Below, one piece after another: positions 34,001 through 46,749 of a stretch of DNA of 64,000 nucleotides (position 1 is the stretch's first letter; the number at the start of each line of letters is the position of its first letter). Position numbers and translations under genes: made by a program. The DNA is taken from positions 91,765,624-91,829,623 of the forward strand of contig CM049308.1 of the NCBI GenBank assembly GCA_026874595.1, written 5' to 3'. The notes under the pieces are model-generated. The model searched no databases and was not told the origin of the DNA. It saw nothing but the letters and a program-made list of their open reading frames with translations. The DNA is from Sipunculus nudus (taxonomy: Eukaryota > Annelida > Sipuncula > Golfingiida > Sipunculidae).

Positions 34001-34339
34001 TAGTATTTACTAGATGCCAATTGGGTGCAGTATTGTTCAGCCTATAGTAATTTCTTAGATCTTCAGTATTGGATATGTTATGCAGTTTACTTTTTAGAAT
34101 GTTCTCTACATGATTGTAGCTCAGTGCATTTATTCACTACTGTTTTTGAGTATAACTCATGCACTTTTTCTTTTTGATATAAATTAAATTCAGCTTTAGT
34201 TTTACTTGAAAATGCTGGTCAAGGAACACACTGAATAGACATTTTTCATGTTCTTCTGACCTTTGTGACACCTGGTGTATTGAAATGGAACTAAAAGCTA
34301 ATGATAGGTACATTGATACACTAAAAATTATAATAACAA
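31056..34339. other. Gene-free stretch
   Basis: AT-rich. The frame at 33656-33994 (112 codons, plus) is the only moderately long one. It has mixed composition but no domain, no good acceptor or donor that I can defend, and is not called. Confidence 0.4.
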
Positions 34340-34552
34340 GAGGTCATTTTTGGGTAATAATATTGATCTGTCCGAAACATCCTCCCTTGCAAAAAGGCCT
34401 GTCTGGAACAAAATAGTCCAGAATGTCTAAGTCCAGAACGTCCGTGTCTGAAACGTTCGTCCATCTCCTTATACAGCCGCATTCACCAGGATTAGAATCT
34501 AGACTGCTGATAGAGTTAGATACATCCTGATTTTGGACCACACAGCTACTGA
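34340..34552 (-). mobile_element. tRNA-derived SINE relic
   Basis: Read on the minus strand, GCTGTGTGGTCC with the degenerate A-box region (34540-34530) precedes GATTCTAATCC (34499-34489), a near-consensus pol III B box, followed by TGGTGAATGCGGC. The downstream body (34440-34360) repeats a short GTCTRGAACGT-like word about five times (plus-strand spelling: GTCCGAAACAT, GTCTGGAACAA, GTCCAGAATGT, GTCCAGAACGT, GTCTGAAACGT). A 65-codon minus frame across it is a by-product. Confidence 0.5.
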
Positions 34553-34555
34553 AAG

Positions 34556-37500
34556 GCCATTAAATATTTTTTTCTGTCCTCAATATATAAGGAATCTGAT
34601 GCTCTATTAAAGAAGAGAGAACCTGATGTTCAAAGTTTATATTAATGGATCCACTAATTTTGAAAAAAATCTGTAAAATAATTGACCAAAAATCAATACA
34701 AATACAATACCAATTTATAGCTCAGTGAAAGTTCTGTATTTCATTTTATCCTTGGGTAATATTTAGTAAAGAGTACTAAACATAAAAATATGTATGGCAT
34801 GTATATATAGTTTGGCTCTAGTTTGTTAAGGTGTCCCCTTTCCCCTGCCCATCAGAAGGAGGTCTAGATAATACTTAAAAAAATTATGCTCAATTTTTCA
34901 TTGAGAGCCCTATTTTAATAATCATGGGAACAAAGGTATTTGTTTTCAGGAAACTATCAGGTGTAAATAAATTTGTGTTGTGGTTCTCAACTAATTTATT
35001 AAGTAGCTCATTACCGGAAGACATTATATGGTTAATTAAAAGTTTTTTGGTTCATTCTAATGCATCATACAGAATCAACATTATAGTATTATGCTGTCCC
35101 TTGCTGGCTTTGTTCCAGTGGTTGATTAATGTATCATTAAATTCTAAACACCACCCGCTGCTGGTGTAATATAAATATAAAGAGCTAAATAATGCTTTAC
35201 TTTGTTCATGCATGTTACATAATCATCAGTTACTGAGCAAATTTTCTGGTTATTTTGGTGCGAAATCATGCCGCTATTTATTAATGCACTATGCTCATTT
35301 ACTTGTGTTTATCTTTTGATCCAATTATATATATATTAGATAGGGCCTGAGCCTGGCACAATTTATGTACATTCTCATCTGCTGTGGTTACATAATGTAA
35401 TTTGTATGTTTTCAAAACATATCAGGGGTAGGTTTTATCACAATAATAAGCAGGGGAAATTGATGAGTAACCTTGATCTTATCTTTCTAATTAGCTGACT
35501 TTTAAAAAAAGCTTTAATGTGCTATAGTGTGGACAGTTTCTCATTTCATTAAATAAAATATAGAGAACACCCCTTATAGTTAATCATAAAAAGAATCCTG
35601 TTAAAGAAAATGCTGTTTAAAAACTACAGTGTGTCCATTTTGGATTCTGTACTGAATTCTCACTAATGCTCATAGACTGCAGACTTTGATATTATATTTT
35701 CCTATTTAATTTTAATTTAGTTTTTTTCTATTTAAATTTTAACATATTTTTATTTATCATTTTCTTAGGAGATAATAAAGGAAAGATATTGTGTATTCTA
35801 GCATTCTGCAACTACTCATGTTAAATTGATTTTGACTAGGTCCAATAATTTTTTTTTTCCACACCTAGTTGGAATAACCCACCTTCCACACTAACCTTTT
35901 AACAAATATGACATGAAAATAATTTTGGTCCACTTGACTGGGCACAACCAAATGGAGGGGGGCAGGGGAGTTAACCCTGCCTTTTTTTGAGAAATTACCT
36001 TTTTGCAGTTTTCCCCAATTTGATGGGTTTTCCCCAATTTGATGGGTGACACATGAGAACTGAAGACAAGAATAATTGGAGTAAACTGGAATGATCATCT
36101 TGATAAAATACATCTTTTTATCATCAAATATTTATGGATCTACAGTTTATCATCTTTTATGTCTAATTAAGGTTTTTGGCATTATTGAGTAACCTGCTGA
36201 ATTCATAAACATGAATGTATCTATGAAATATTAAGCTTTATTTCAGTTGCTTCTATTTTCTGCTGATATAAAGTGATATTTGCCTCTTTCAAAATTTGAA
36301 CAAGAATATGTGATCTGATTTTTTTTAAAAATTCACTTTTTGTTAAATTTAACTGGTGGATTATCTCTGTTTTTTTTTATGGAAAATGGTAACTCTAGTG
36401 AACTAAAGATTTTCTTTAAATTAAGTAAAATAGGGATACCTTAACATGATTCAAAATAAGACTTTTATTGTTGAAATACTCTTGAAGTCTTCATCACCCG
36501 GCTCAGCTATAGACTGTGTTATAGTCTTACTGTCTTTGTCCATGTGTCGTATGTAAACCAATGATATAAAATATCACAGATGGGAGGCGATGTACTTACT
36601 GAAGTCATAAATAGACAGTTAAAGAAAAGATATGGTCTGATACCTTTAAATATTTACCTCTACCTCTCTGTTTTAAAGCACACCTGGGTGTCCCAAAGTA
36701 CAATTGTCTTCTTATATGGCTCACCTTATTGTGTTGACCTGAGCTATAACTTGCAGGTGAGCAGACATATAATGTTACTTTTATTTCAGCAGTTGTTAAC
36801 TATGTGCAAGTTATAATGTTATTATAATAGTAATAATGTGCAAACAGGGTTTTTTTCTGCTTGTATGTCTTTTATTGTTTGAGACAAGGTAGGTGCCACA
36901 CAGTTGTTTAGTGAGAGTAGTTCATGCAACATATCTACCAGAGGGTTTATGTTGTTGTTTGTCTTTTTTAGACTGTTATCATAGATATGTTTGAAGTGAT
37001 GTTTGTGAAAGTTTGTTATACCAATTATAGTACCCAAGAATTTTCAAAGAATTCCTCCTGTATGTGTGTGTGTTTTTTCCAGTCCTTACATGGTTTACTG
37101 AAAGTTCTTGCTGAAACACCTTTCATGGTGTACCTACTTATAGTATGTGATACAGTGAACAAAAATTGGTTTACATAATCTTTGGTGCAAATGACATTTG
37201 TTACTTTTGTGGTTATTGGTGTATAAGATGATGACAAATCAATACTTACAACCTAATAAACTTGTGTCACACTCTTATCACAGTCGGCATACTACCACAG
37301 TCGGCATACAGTCACTGGTCTAATTGAAAAATGGTCTACTAATTGGTACTTCATGAGGAATAGGTGGTTGTCTATAACATATAAGTCATCTGCATGAGGA
37401 CATACGCGATTATTCAAATTTATTACAATACCTTTACAAACAGTTAGTAACAAACTCTTATTATATAACTCTCCTTGCTCTGTTTCCTACCTTTTGTTGT

Positions 37501-38999
37501 AAGGCAGAGTATTGTAGAAGTGAACATCCCTGATAATAATGATATTTAGACTAATACATGTTAAACTGACAGCCATGGGGGTTCAAGGCCCAGTTTAAAA
37601 TCTTAAGAAAAGTGTCTATGGAATCAAATTATATAAAGAATTTCCTGTATATAGTCTTCTATATATTCACCAGATCTGGGCTCCTATGTTATAAATTCAG
37701 TTAATTAATAAATCCTTACTTCCTTACCTTGAACTTATTCACCTGAGAGCTGGTTCATATCCAAAACTGGGAAAAGGTATACCACCACACAGGGACAAGG
37801 TGGGTCAGTTTAACAACAGACAAGTCTGGTCCATGGGAGTCTGGACAAGGTGGGTCAGTTTAACAACAGACAAGTGTGTGACATTCATAATACCATGATT
37901 ACATGGTCAGTATCACGTACACAAAATACTCAGCCTAATGATGTCCAAGAATAAACAGACCTCACTTTCACCTGGGTGACACCTGGGCATTAAGTGAGTC
38001 AGAACTGTAGTAATGACTACAGGTAAATAATACATCTCATGACAGCTTAGGTAAATATTGATGGCCACACCTGTAATTTTAAAATGACCACATGAAGTCT
38101 TTTAGTGTTATGATCCATGCAGGTTGCTAAGATTGTAACTTGTATTGTGGGGAAAGTGTTAGATGGCCTCAGTTTGACCAATGGTCCACGCTTCACCACT
38201 GGTCATTGACTATAGGTCATGCTGCTTGACCACTGGGCTAGTTTTGTGTATTACCTTCTCATTAAAATAATTATAAGCCTCAACTTTAGGTCACTGCTCT
38301 ATTGTAACAGGGTTGTACAAGGTCATGAGAAAACTGACCAACGTCTGCTTCTGTGTGAATGAATCTAACCCTCTTCTCCACTCCAACACCATAAGTGTGG
38401 GGGTGAGAAATAATTTAACCAACCTTCCCACCATCCCTTTAAGCTACAATTAATCAAAACAAAATCAAACACAGCAGACCGCTGGCTAGCTGAAAAACTC
38501 AAAGGAAAATATGGGCCAATAAGTGATCAGTAATAAAGAGCATGTTTAGAAAATGTGATTATTCCTATAAAGCATAGTTATATCAATTTTAAACAGAAAA
38601 TCATTGAATCTTTTAGTTTGGATAAATGAAAGTTGAGGAAAATATAAAATTATATCTGTAATATTTGATAGACTTTATCTATTTCATATTTTAAATATGC
38701 TCATGTAATTGAAATCAATATTTGCATATAGAAAATTATATTGCTGGGTAAAAGTTGTAGCCCAAACTATAAACCTAAGTACTGAAAGCAAACATGAGGG
38801 TAAGTAGGATGGCCTACCTTGCCACTGTTGCAGTTTTTGCCAGTTAACACACTTTAATCAACTCGTCTTTGCCTCAAGACCAACATGTTATAATACTAGT
38901 TTAGCAGTCATCCACCAGGTAACAGACCAACAGTGACAGTCAGTTTCACTATTCAGAGGAGAGAGAAACACATGAACAAAGTAATATCTTATACCTACA
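34556..38999. other. Gene-free AT-rich stretch with two small direct duplications
   Basis: A 19-bp unit TTTTCCCCAATTTGATGGG is repeated back to back at about 36009-36046. A 33-bp segment starting GGACAAGGTGGGTCAGTTTA occurs at 37793-37825 and again at 37843-37875. No exon is supported. Confidence 0.45.
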
Positions 39000-39118
39000 A
39001 GTAACTGGGTCAGTAAGAGCATTTAGCCAACTTTTCCTGGGCTCAAGTCCCATTTCTCTGTTACATTTTATTGAAATCCACAACAGAATTTGTTCACTCA
39101 GACAAACAGACAGGCAGG
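39000..39118 (+). mobile_element. tRNA-derived SINE relic
   Basis: CTGGGTCAGTAAGAGCATT (from about 39005) resembles a tRNA A-box region, and GGCTCAAGTCC (39039-39049) is one base from the GGTTCAAGTCC B box, at tRNA-like spacing. A short CAGACAAACAGACAGGCAGG tail follows. It does not fold as a complete tRNA. Confidence 0.45.
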
Positions 39119-42100
39119 TACCGATTACAAGCTACCTCCATCTAGCTTAATGGAGGGCAGTTCTTGAGTGTTGTTATAGTTTGCTGTTGATGACTCTTCA
39201 TTGAAACAATAATAACCTCCTGTAAGCTTAATGACGGCCGGTGCTTCTGAAAAGTTCTTACAAAATGTGCCGTACAAGAAGAAGTATATATTATGTTACT
39301 CTTAGTGCAAAGTGTAATGGAGATCACCCATTTTCAGCTTTATGTTTCCTATTTTAGATGACATCTGTGGCCAAGCACATACTTAGGTGTGGAATAAATG
39401 GAAAGCAGAAGTCCGTGAGTTACTCCCCCACCTCATCAAGTCTTCAAATTCCTAGTTACAGAACTCACTGGGGGTACACTTGAGAGTGGTTTATTTGCAT
39501 CTGTGAGTGTATTAACAAAGTGCCTTATGGAAGGTTAACTCACCACTTGGGATAGGTTCTCACCTCAGTGTGAGGAAGGTGTTAAAAATAATATGTCTTT
39601 CTTGATGATTGAAGAGCCAGAAATAAAATCAGAGCCACATATAATAATTATTGAAGCTGCAGCCATAAACTTTTATTTGAAAGCATTGAATAATTATAGA
39701 ATTTGTAGCCTCAAACTCATGCAGGTCTCTTTATAAAATGGTTCATCCACACAATATGTGCAGATTATACCTGAAAGATGGCATATTGAGTGACTGCATG
39801 TTAGTTTTGATATGTTGGCTGTAAATTTCACTCTAAGAACTTTGAAACCATGGTTTAGAAAAAAAAAAACAGAATCATTAAAAGACATTCTTGGATGGCA
39901 GTGGTTTATGTAGCTCAAAGGGGCTTGACTAAGCTCATAAATTTTTTTAGTATTAACAAGAGTGAAAAGTTGACATGATTCCAATTATTAGGTTCAATGT
40001 TATGGTGGTGGAGTAAGACGTATTATTGCCATTAAGGACAACCCAGTATTCCCGTGTTGTTGGGGTTTTTTTTTTTTTTTTATTTCTTGCCAGTGTGTCA
40101 GTGTAACTACATTTTTTTTGTGTGTGGGCCCAGTTGAATGCTTCCAGATTTAACCTGGGCTCATGCTTTGCTGACAAAATAATGAACTGTTTCTGTAGAA
40201 GTTAGGTGTGCTTCCAGCTGACTGGAAGTGACAGGGCTGTAGGGTTGGCTTTGCCTTATATATAAACATCTTAATCAGCTGCAGGACTGTTAACAGGGGG
40301 TGCTGTTTTCTAATTATCTTGTTCTTTAATAAACCACACCCAGGTTTTCTGTTATTTTACAATGTTGCTATCCCCCAAGGTGGCATAATGTAATCAACAT
40401 ATGCTATGTTTATATACACAAAGGTTCAAACTCTAACATTGAATGTTGATTGACATTAACAGGTGCATCTATATTTCTACCATTAGAAGGGCACCAGGGG
40501 AGCACCCCCATCTTAAAAATAATGATATCATGACCTTATGTAAATGTGCTGCTATTTACCATTAGCTGTTTATAGAGTAAATAATACAGTGTATTTATTA
40601 ACCCTGAAGGGTTCAACTTGTTATATAACTTATTACAATTTTGTAATGAGCAATGACAAATTCTTTTTACATGAAAAGCACCTGGTTCATAGAATATCAG
40701 TTAGCATGGTATCTGCATAAGCTGTCCCTAGAAAATAATACACCATGACCAAGCAGCCACAAACGGACCTCAATGAATTAAGGATAGTGACAAGGAAATT
40801 TAACAAAAGTTAATTTAAGAAATTTAAAGAAATTCAGGAAAACCCCTTCTCACAATTCACTTCTCTCTTATGGTCACCTCACAGTCAGGGTAGCTTTTGA
40901 AGTCTGTGGCCTACCTAATACAGACACCCCACCATGACAAATAAAAACTCCCAGTCTCCACCATCAGTGTCTGTAATTAGGAGATTTCAATGTATATTAC
41001 ATTTGTGTACCTTGCCCCATTTGTGAAACTAATTATATCCTTCCTTGTTCAACTGGGTGGAACTTTTGTTCACCCTTGAACTCTAAAGACAAAATTGTGT
41101 TGATTTTTTGTCCCTTTACATTTTGCCCAGGACTGTCATATAAAGCCTTTTAACAAAACATGACTCAAACAGTTCTCATTTGAGAATGACGCTCATGTTG
41201 CGATGAAAGATTGCATTAAAACTGAAGAGCAGATCATGAATGCACAATGTTCTGTAATTCATTTTAAAGACCCCGTCTGCATTTAGGTTTGTCTTGGTTA
41301 GGTATTCTTCTTATTTTGCCAGAAAGTTTGTTATGAAAGTAAAATGATATATCCAGTCGTTCTCATGCACATGTTTAAATGTGAATGCCAGTAAGCATTT
41401 AATTCTTATTAAAATTGAGGTATCTAGGGGATGAAGAAAACTTGTGATAACATATTGCCTGTTCATCATTCCAAAGAAACAATACACAGGGAGCTTATTC
41501 ATATATTGCATACTTAATATTTTATCTGTCATGTTTTTTGATACTTCTCAAATGTATATATTTTGTAATTTTTCATGCCTGGTGTTAATGCATGGCTGTG
41601 TCTAATGGATGTGCTCGAAGAACAATGCTGGCACCAATGGACAGCTCCTGGCACTGGGTGTTCCTGTTCATTTCATGCAGCATGAGTTAGCACAAAAGAT
41701 GATGATTCAAGTTGTTTCAGTAAATATGTTTTGCTTTCCACATGTGTGTGTGTATGTGTGTGCATGCATGTGAATTAAAAAAATGAACATGACCATGACA
41801 TGTAGGTAACATATGTAAATTTGCAGAAATTTATTGAATACACAAACACACATCGGTTGTAGATAATTACTGGGGCTCTGATATATTGTGATAAAAAAAA
41901 ATAAAGTATTGTATCAGTATTTTCGGATGTCCCTGTATCAGTAAAATGACCATACTTTAATCATCTGATGGAAAGTTGTGCCTGTTAGCTAATATTTATT
42001 TTTTTTTAGTTTAGAAATTAACAGTTGAACAGCATCGTATTAGCTAATATTTAATTATTTTAATAGTTTAGAAATTGTTTGTAACAGAGGATGTTTTATT

Positions 42101-42717
42101 GACATTTTATGAAGCCAGAAATACATCAAAATCCAAACTATAATATACCATATATTTATCATATTGTGTCATTTTGTTAGTGAAGTCTCACAGTATGTGT
42201 TTGATTTGACATTTTTTGGGGGGGGGGGGGGGAATGGATAAAAATGTGCAGTTAAATTTAGAAAAAAAAGACCGGCTTTAGTGTATGTGGGTATAGAAAA
42301 TATATGTTAATATATTTGTGGTTTTGTAAATTTACATTATTCAAAGACTCCTAAAGTTAGAGAGTTATATTTGTTCACCATGATCTGCAGTTATGTATAA
42401 TTATATAACAAACTTGACATGTATGAGGAAACACACAGTGAAATGATAATCTCATAAAATATTCAAAACTATTATTATAATGACATTATTAAAAATTGCA
42501 GAAGATAAGATAAAGTGCTTTTTATCATCTACCCAGTTGCCTGGTAGAAAACCAACAAAGCTGATACCCTGATTAGCTGGCCAGACGGAAAGAGTAACAG
42601 AGCCAGCCCCTGAGGCTTTCATTGTTATGCAATAACAAATATTGAGATAATGAATCAAACATTCAACAAGGCATTAGTGGTTATGCAATTAAAACAGGAG
42701 CTTACCTCAACATTGAT
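39119..42717. other. Gene-free AT-rich stretch
   Basis: Contains a T16 run (40066-40081), a probable decayed repeat at about 40912-40996, and a direct duplication of a TTAGCTAATATTTA...TTTAGAAATT segment (41985 and 42040, 55-bp period). No exon is supported. Confidence 0.45.
42218..42232. repeat. G15 homopolymer
   Basis: Fifteen consecutive G after a T-run. Confidence 0.9.
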
Positions 42718-42719
42718 TT

Positions 42720-42960
42720 TTCATCCAGGGTTCTCTGGCTTCAATTGGCTTAATAAATATGACCACTCAGTAGGGGGGGCCACAATAAGAGCACGGGCAG
42801 AACATTGTAGCATGACTTGATTGGCTAGGGGTGTCCCAGAGCGGGAATGTGGAGTGAAAGAACAGCCAAGTGACAGGTGATGTGCATTTTGGGTGATTGG
42901 CACATTGCCAAGGTATAGTACTACTGTATAAGGCAGCACTAACTGTAGTAAGTGCTCTGG
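42720..42960 (-). promoter_or_regulatory. Possible regulatory segment with three evenly spaced CCAAT motifs
   Basis: ATTGGC (GCCAAT on the minus strand) occurs at 42744, 42820 and 42896, exactly 76 bp apart, in a segment with higher GC than its surroundings. The sequence between them does not look like a tandem repeat. NF-Y binds CCAAT; multiple spaced copies are typical of some promoters. No transcript start or exon can be assigned. Confidence 0.2.
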
Positions 42961-44149
42961 TTGAAGAGGGTAATCACTTCCTGGCTACTGCCATGCTTGT
43001 TTTTGCCAACTGGGCAGAAAAGTGTTGCTATATGCAAATTAAGCTTCCTGGAACAATATAGTTTTTATCAGTAACCACAAAACAGCATAGGGACCAAACC
43101 AGAGGAGGGGGGAACATCCCAGTTACAAACAAAACACACAAGCCCAGGGGGTTTGCCAGATGCTACGCTAGTACATTGCTCTCTTTGTAATAATAACATG
43201 TGCTGTCAGAATTGGTGGGCTCCTCCAGGTTACTTGGTGTGTTATTCCCAACAAAAGTTTTTGTATGTGGCCGATCCTGTTCACCCCCAAAGGAGCATAT
43301 AGTACTATTTGCCCATTGATCAAGCTGCTCAACTGGAAGATGAAAGACTGCGTTGAAAACCCTGTAACAAGGCTCAACGGCCCTTAAAATTCTATATACA
43401 CCTCTGCTGGACATAACCTAATCAAGCTTTATCGTTTGGATTCATCAGAACTAAATGCCAGCCAATTTTCACCCCTGCTCTACTCACTTCTCCTAGCCAG
43501 CCGTGTTGTCAAACTAATCAACCATCCTTAGTTATTTTATCACCCCATAAAATTATCTTCATGGTGTAAAAGATATGCCTAGGGCTAATACCTCTTTTTG
43601 AAGGACAGTTAGCTTTGATGTCAGCATACTGACTGTTATAAATACACTTTTATACCCCTCCTGGCATACAGATAATATTTGCTTCAATCCACAATGCTTC
43701 ATTTCAGAATTCTTTAAAAATACCTAATTTTGTGGTATATGTGTTTTTTTTATATTTTTATTTGTAAGATGACACCTGTATCATATGGAATATCATCATC
43801 TTAATTTCTTAAAAAAATCTGTACATAAAGCCCTGCACATTCTGTATATTCATCAAAAAGTGAATTGACAGTTAATGCAAGAATAAACATGTTTGAAGTA
43901 ATGTTTTTGTCATAAATCCACTAGTGACCATGTATTTATGACCTTTGTTTATTTGTACCTTAGGTCCAAGAAGTACAGAGTAGCTTTCTTTTGTTACTGT
44001 AAAAAATATATCAAAATTTGTAATGCTTATATAGATATTTTAAATGTTTTAAATTTGTAAATAAATAAAAGGAATACTTATTTCAATTTTTTGTTTGTTT
44101 CTGAAATAACTTATTACATCACCTTTTTAACTAATTTTTAGCAAACCTG
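42961..44149. other. Gene-free stretch
   Basis: Two overlapping minus frames at 43163-43414 have no recognisable domain. Nothing else is supported. Confidence 0.4.
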
Positions 44150-45110
44150 TGAGCTTATGCGATGGTGCGGCGTCATCCGTTGTGCGTCATCTGTATGTTT
44201 ACCATAGCTATCTCAAAAACAGCAGGAGCTATTATTACCAAATGTTTTGCAAATAATCAGTCATCTAAAAAACTCTATTGGATTTTGTTTAATTTTTTTC
44301 TAACTGCATTTTCTTAGATTTTATAGGGAAAAAGCTAAAAAAGCTTTAAAAATATTTTTCTCCGAAACTGTCCAGCCAAATTGTCCAATATATCACAGGA
44401 GGTTGAACTTCGTCATCTGTTATAAAAAGCATATTAAAATTTCAGTCTCAGAAACAGCTGGAGCTATCATCACCAAATTTTATGCCAATGTTGGTCACAT
44501 AGGTCATATCTGATATTGAGGTATTGGTGGCGCCACCTGCATCGGCCTTTTTTTGTACGGGGGTCATCAGTGCCTGTATCACACTGAGGACTACAAAAAA
44601 CTTCTTCTCTGATACCATATGGCGAAAATGTTTAATATCGCACAGAAATGATCCTAGGCTAGTGCTTTCTGAAGTTTGTTCAAATGGTCTCTGTTCAGTG
44701 ACTTTTGGCTAAGTTATGGGAAGCTGAATTTAGTCATATGCCATAACAGCCCATTTTAGCTCAGTGGCTACAAAGATCTTCTTCTCAAAAACCACTGGGC
44801 CGAATTCTTAAATCTCACACATTAATTATCCTCAGATATTGATAATTCAAGTTTGTTCAAATGGTTTTGGTGCAGTGCTTTTGCTGAGTTACGGGAAGCT
44901 GAACTTAGCCAGTTTGCTGTATCTTCCTATATGAGTTATAACCCTGCGAAACGTTTTTCAACTGATGCCACTGAAGCCAGTTTGTTTGATATTTTACAAG
45001 AATAATCCCCACAATAATTCTTATAATAATTGTCATTAATGGTTCCACATGAATATTTTTTGGCTGAATTATGGAGATGGAATTGAGTCATTTTACCATA
45101 TATGTTAGCT
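44150..45110. repeat. Degenerate molluscan-type dispersed repeat with a ~177-bp tandem core
   Basis: Starts with CpG-rich GGTGCGGCGTCATCCG. Similar blocks recur: ACTTCTTCTCTGATACCA then GTTTGTTCAAATGGT (44674) and GGGAAGCTGAA; again CTTCTTCTCAAAAACCACTG then GTTTGTTCAAATGGT (44851) and GGGAAGCTGAACTTAGCC; and a third, weaker GGCTGAATTATGGAGATG block near 45060. It also holds the palindrome GGTGGCGCCACC (44526-44537). The wording is familiar to me from bivalve repeats. Confidence 0.6.
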
Positions 45111-45559
45111 GTGTGATGCTGTTACATCTAGCCTGGCACCAGTTTATCAGCATCTATTACATCATGCCACTAGACATTTAGATTTCAGGTTACCTTTGGT
45201 TAATATTGACAAGAATGTTTTTTATAAGCTTTTAAAAAAAATTGATTTATGATTTAAGTTATTCATCATACCAGGCAATGTAACAATCATGGATATTTAG
45301 CTCTTTGTGGCTATATAAAGACAACTGTACATGGATTATAAATTATTGGAATCCCTACTCAACTTAATTCAAGAATTTGCCATCAATGAGATATACCTGT
45401 ATTATAATTTTGCATTCAGAATGAATCTGTAATAATTTTAGATATATTCCTGATTTCTTTTTTATAAAAAGTCAGCTGAAAAGAATTGTGTATTAGGAAA
45501 ATCAATTTCAAAGTTATTTCAAGTAGGTACCATTTTTGTTTACAGATGGCAGATTGCCA

Positions 45560-45880
45560 GTTTCTGGATGTTGGCCATTAGCCAAGATGATTTCAGCTCT
45601 ATAAATAGTTTTGGCACAGTGCCAGGATTGGAAGAAGTGCAGCCAGGTATCGGTAAAGAGTTTACTCAGGGCAGTAGCTGCATTCTATTTATAGCTTTGG
45701 CAGACTGCTCACTGCATCAGATTTGGCACCAAGGTTCAGCCTGGATCTATTTATAGCTTTGGCAGACTGCCATCTGTGTCAGATTATGCTACAGGTCAAG
45801 GTTCACTCAGTGCAGCCAGGTACAGGTCAAAAATTCATTCAGTCTCTCCAGGTGTGGGTCAAGAGTTCACTCAGTGCAGT
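45560..45880. repeat. Degenerate direct duplications
   Basis: CTATTTATAGCTTTGGCAGA occurs twice, at about 45687 and 45747, with a weaker CTATAAATAGTTTTGGCACA at 45599. The phrase CAGGT..GGTCAAGAGTTCACTC recurs three or four times (about 45645-45875). Irregular spacing suggests a very old complex tandem repeat. Confidence 0.5.
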
Positions 45881-46019
45881 AGCTTGAGGCAGCAATTTGT
45901 CACATTTTACTCAGGGGCAACTGCCTTAAGCCTGGTCAGCCCAGTGCATCAAGGGAAGTTTGATGTATTGGCCTGATATTTTGACCTGTCTATGCGTCTT
46001 TGATGGTATTCTCATTTAC

Positions 46020-46320
46020 AAGACAGGTGCTGCCACCAACATTGACTTTTGCAGTGTATGCGCCTGCTTATTTCTACAGAGTAATTAGATACATCAGCCT
46101 AAAATTAAACAAACATTTATACATATTGGGTAGCTTTATCATTTCAAGACTTGTGGCGCCACCCACAGTAATCTTTGCATAGTGTATGTCCCTGCTTATT
46201 TCGCAGGAGGGGTTAGACATATCGGTCTGACATTGGGCATATGTATATATCTCTTTGTTGTATACTACACTGGTGGTGCCAGCTACAATCATTTTTGTGT
46301 TGTGTGCACCCATGCCAGAA
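46020..46320. repeat. Tandem repeat, 2.3 units of about 120-128 bp
   Basis: Landmarks GTG.(C/T)GCCACC...AC (46025, 46152, 46273) and GTGTATG (46054, 46182, 46302) recur with periods of 128 and 120 bp, each followed by CCTGCTTATTT and a CATATCGGTCTGACATT-like segment. The second unit has the palindrome GTGGCGCCAC (46153-46162). Confidence 0.65.
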
Positions 46321-46544
46321 TTTCAGCAATGATGTTTGTGTAATTGTTTCTTGGTCAAAGTGTTTAGAACTTGCATTGTTCATAAACATGTTACGCTCCC
46401 GAGGCAGCGGAAATCTTGCATTCTAAAGAAGCAATTGATTTTCACTCTGCTAGCTTTGATGGTTTATGATATATTTAGACACCAGATGGCAGTTCGTTGT
46501 CCGCTGAAATAAACGTAAGTATGATGTGACAAGCAGCCAACCAG

Positions 46545-46709
46545 ATGCCTATAAACAATCACTCAACAGGCATCCTGGCTCCGCCCATAGCTGCGCTTCA
46601 AGCGCCGCTTGATGATAGTTTACGTTCTCACATCATCGACCGATTCAATTATGACTGTGTTAGTGAAGCCATGTATCTGTTGTCTGCAGAACTGAAACCA
46701 ACCAGCGAG
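46545..46709 (+). other. Candidate exon in a CpG cluster, unrecognised
   Basis: An ATG at 46545 opens a frame whose product starts MPINNHSTGILAPPIAALQA and stays open to 46745. A donor-like GCGAG|GTGTAT lies at 46709/46710. About eight CpGs fall in 160 bp, against a CpG-poor background, and a GTAAGTAT (46515-46522, full match to the U1 donor consensus) precedes it. CCAAT-type motifs occur downstream near 46882 and 46937. The predicted segment has natural-looking composition (SHIIDRFNYDCVSEAMYLL) but no family I recognise. It could be a first exon, an internal exon or chance. Confidence 0.2.
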
Positions 46710-46749
46710 GTGTATACGCAGCCTTTGTTGTTATGTTTCGTTTGAATTA

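Noticed and set aside
37573-37590. GGTTCAAGGCCCAGT as a tRNA B box
   Set aside because: No A box at the right distance upstream and no cloverleaf; a lone B-box-like word.
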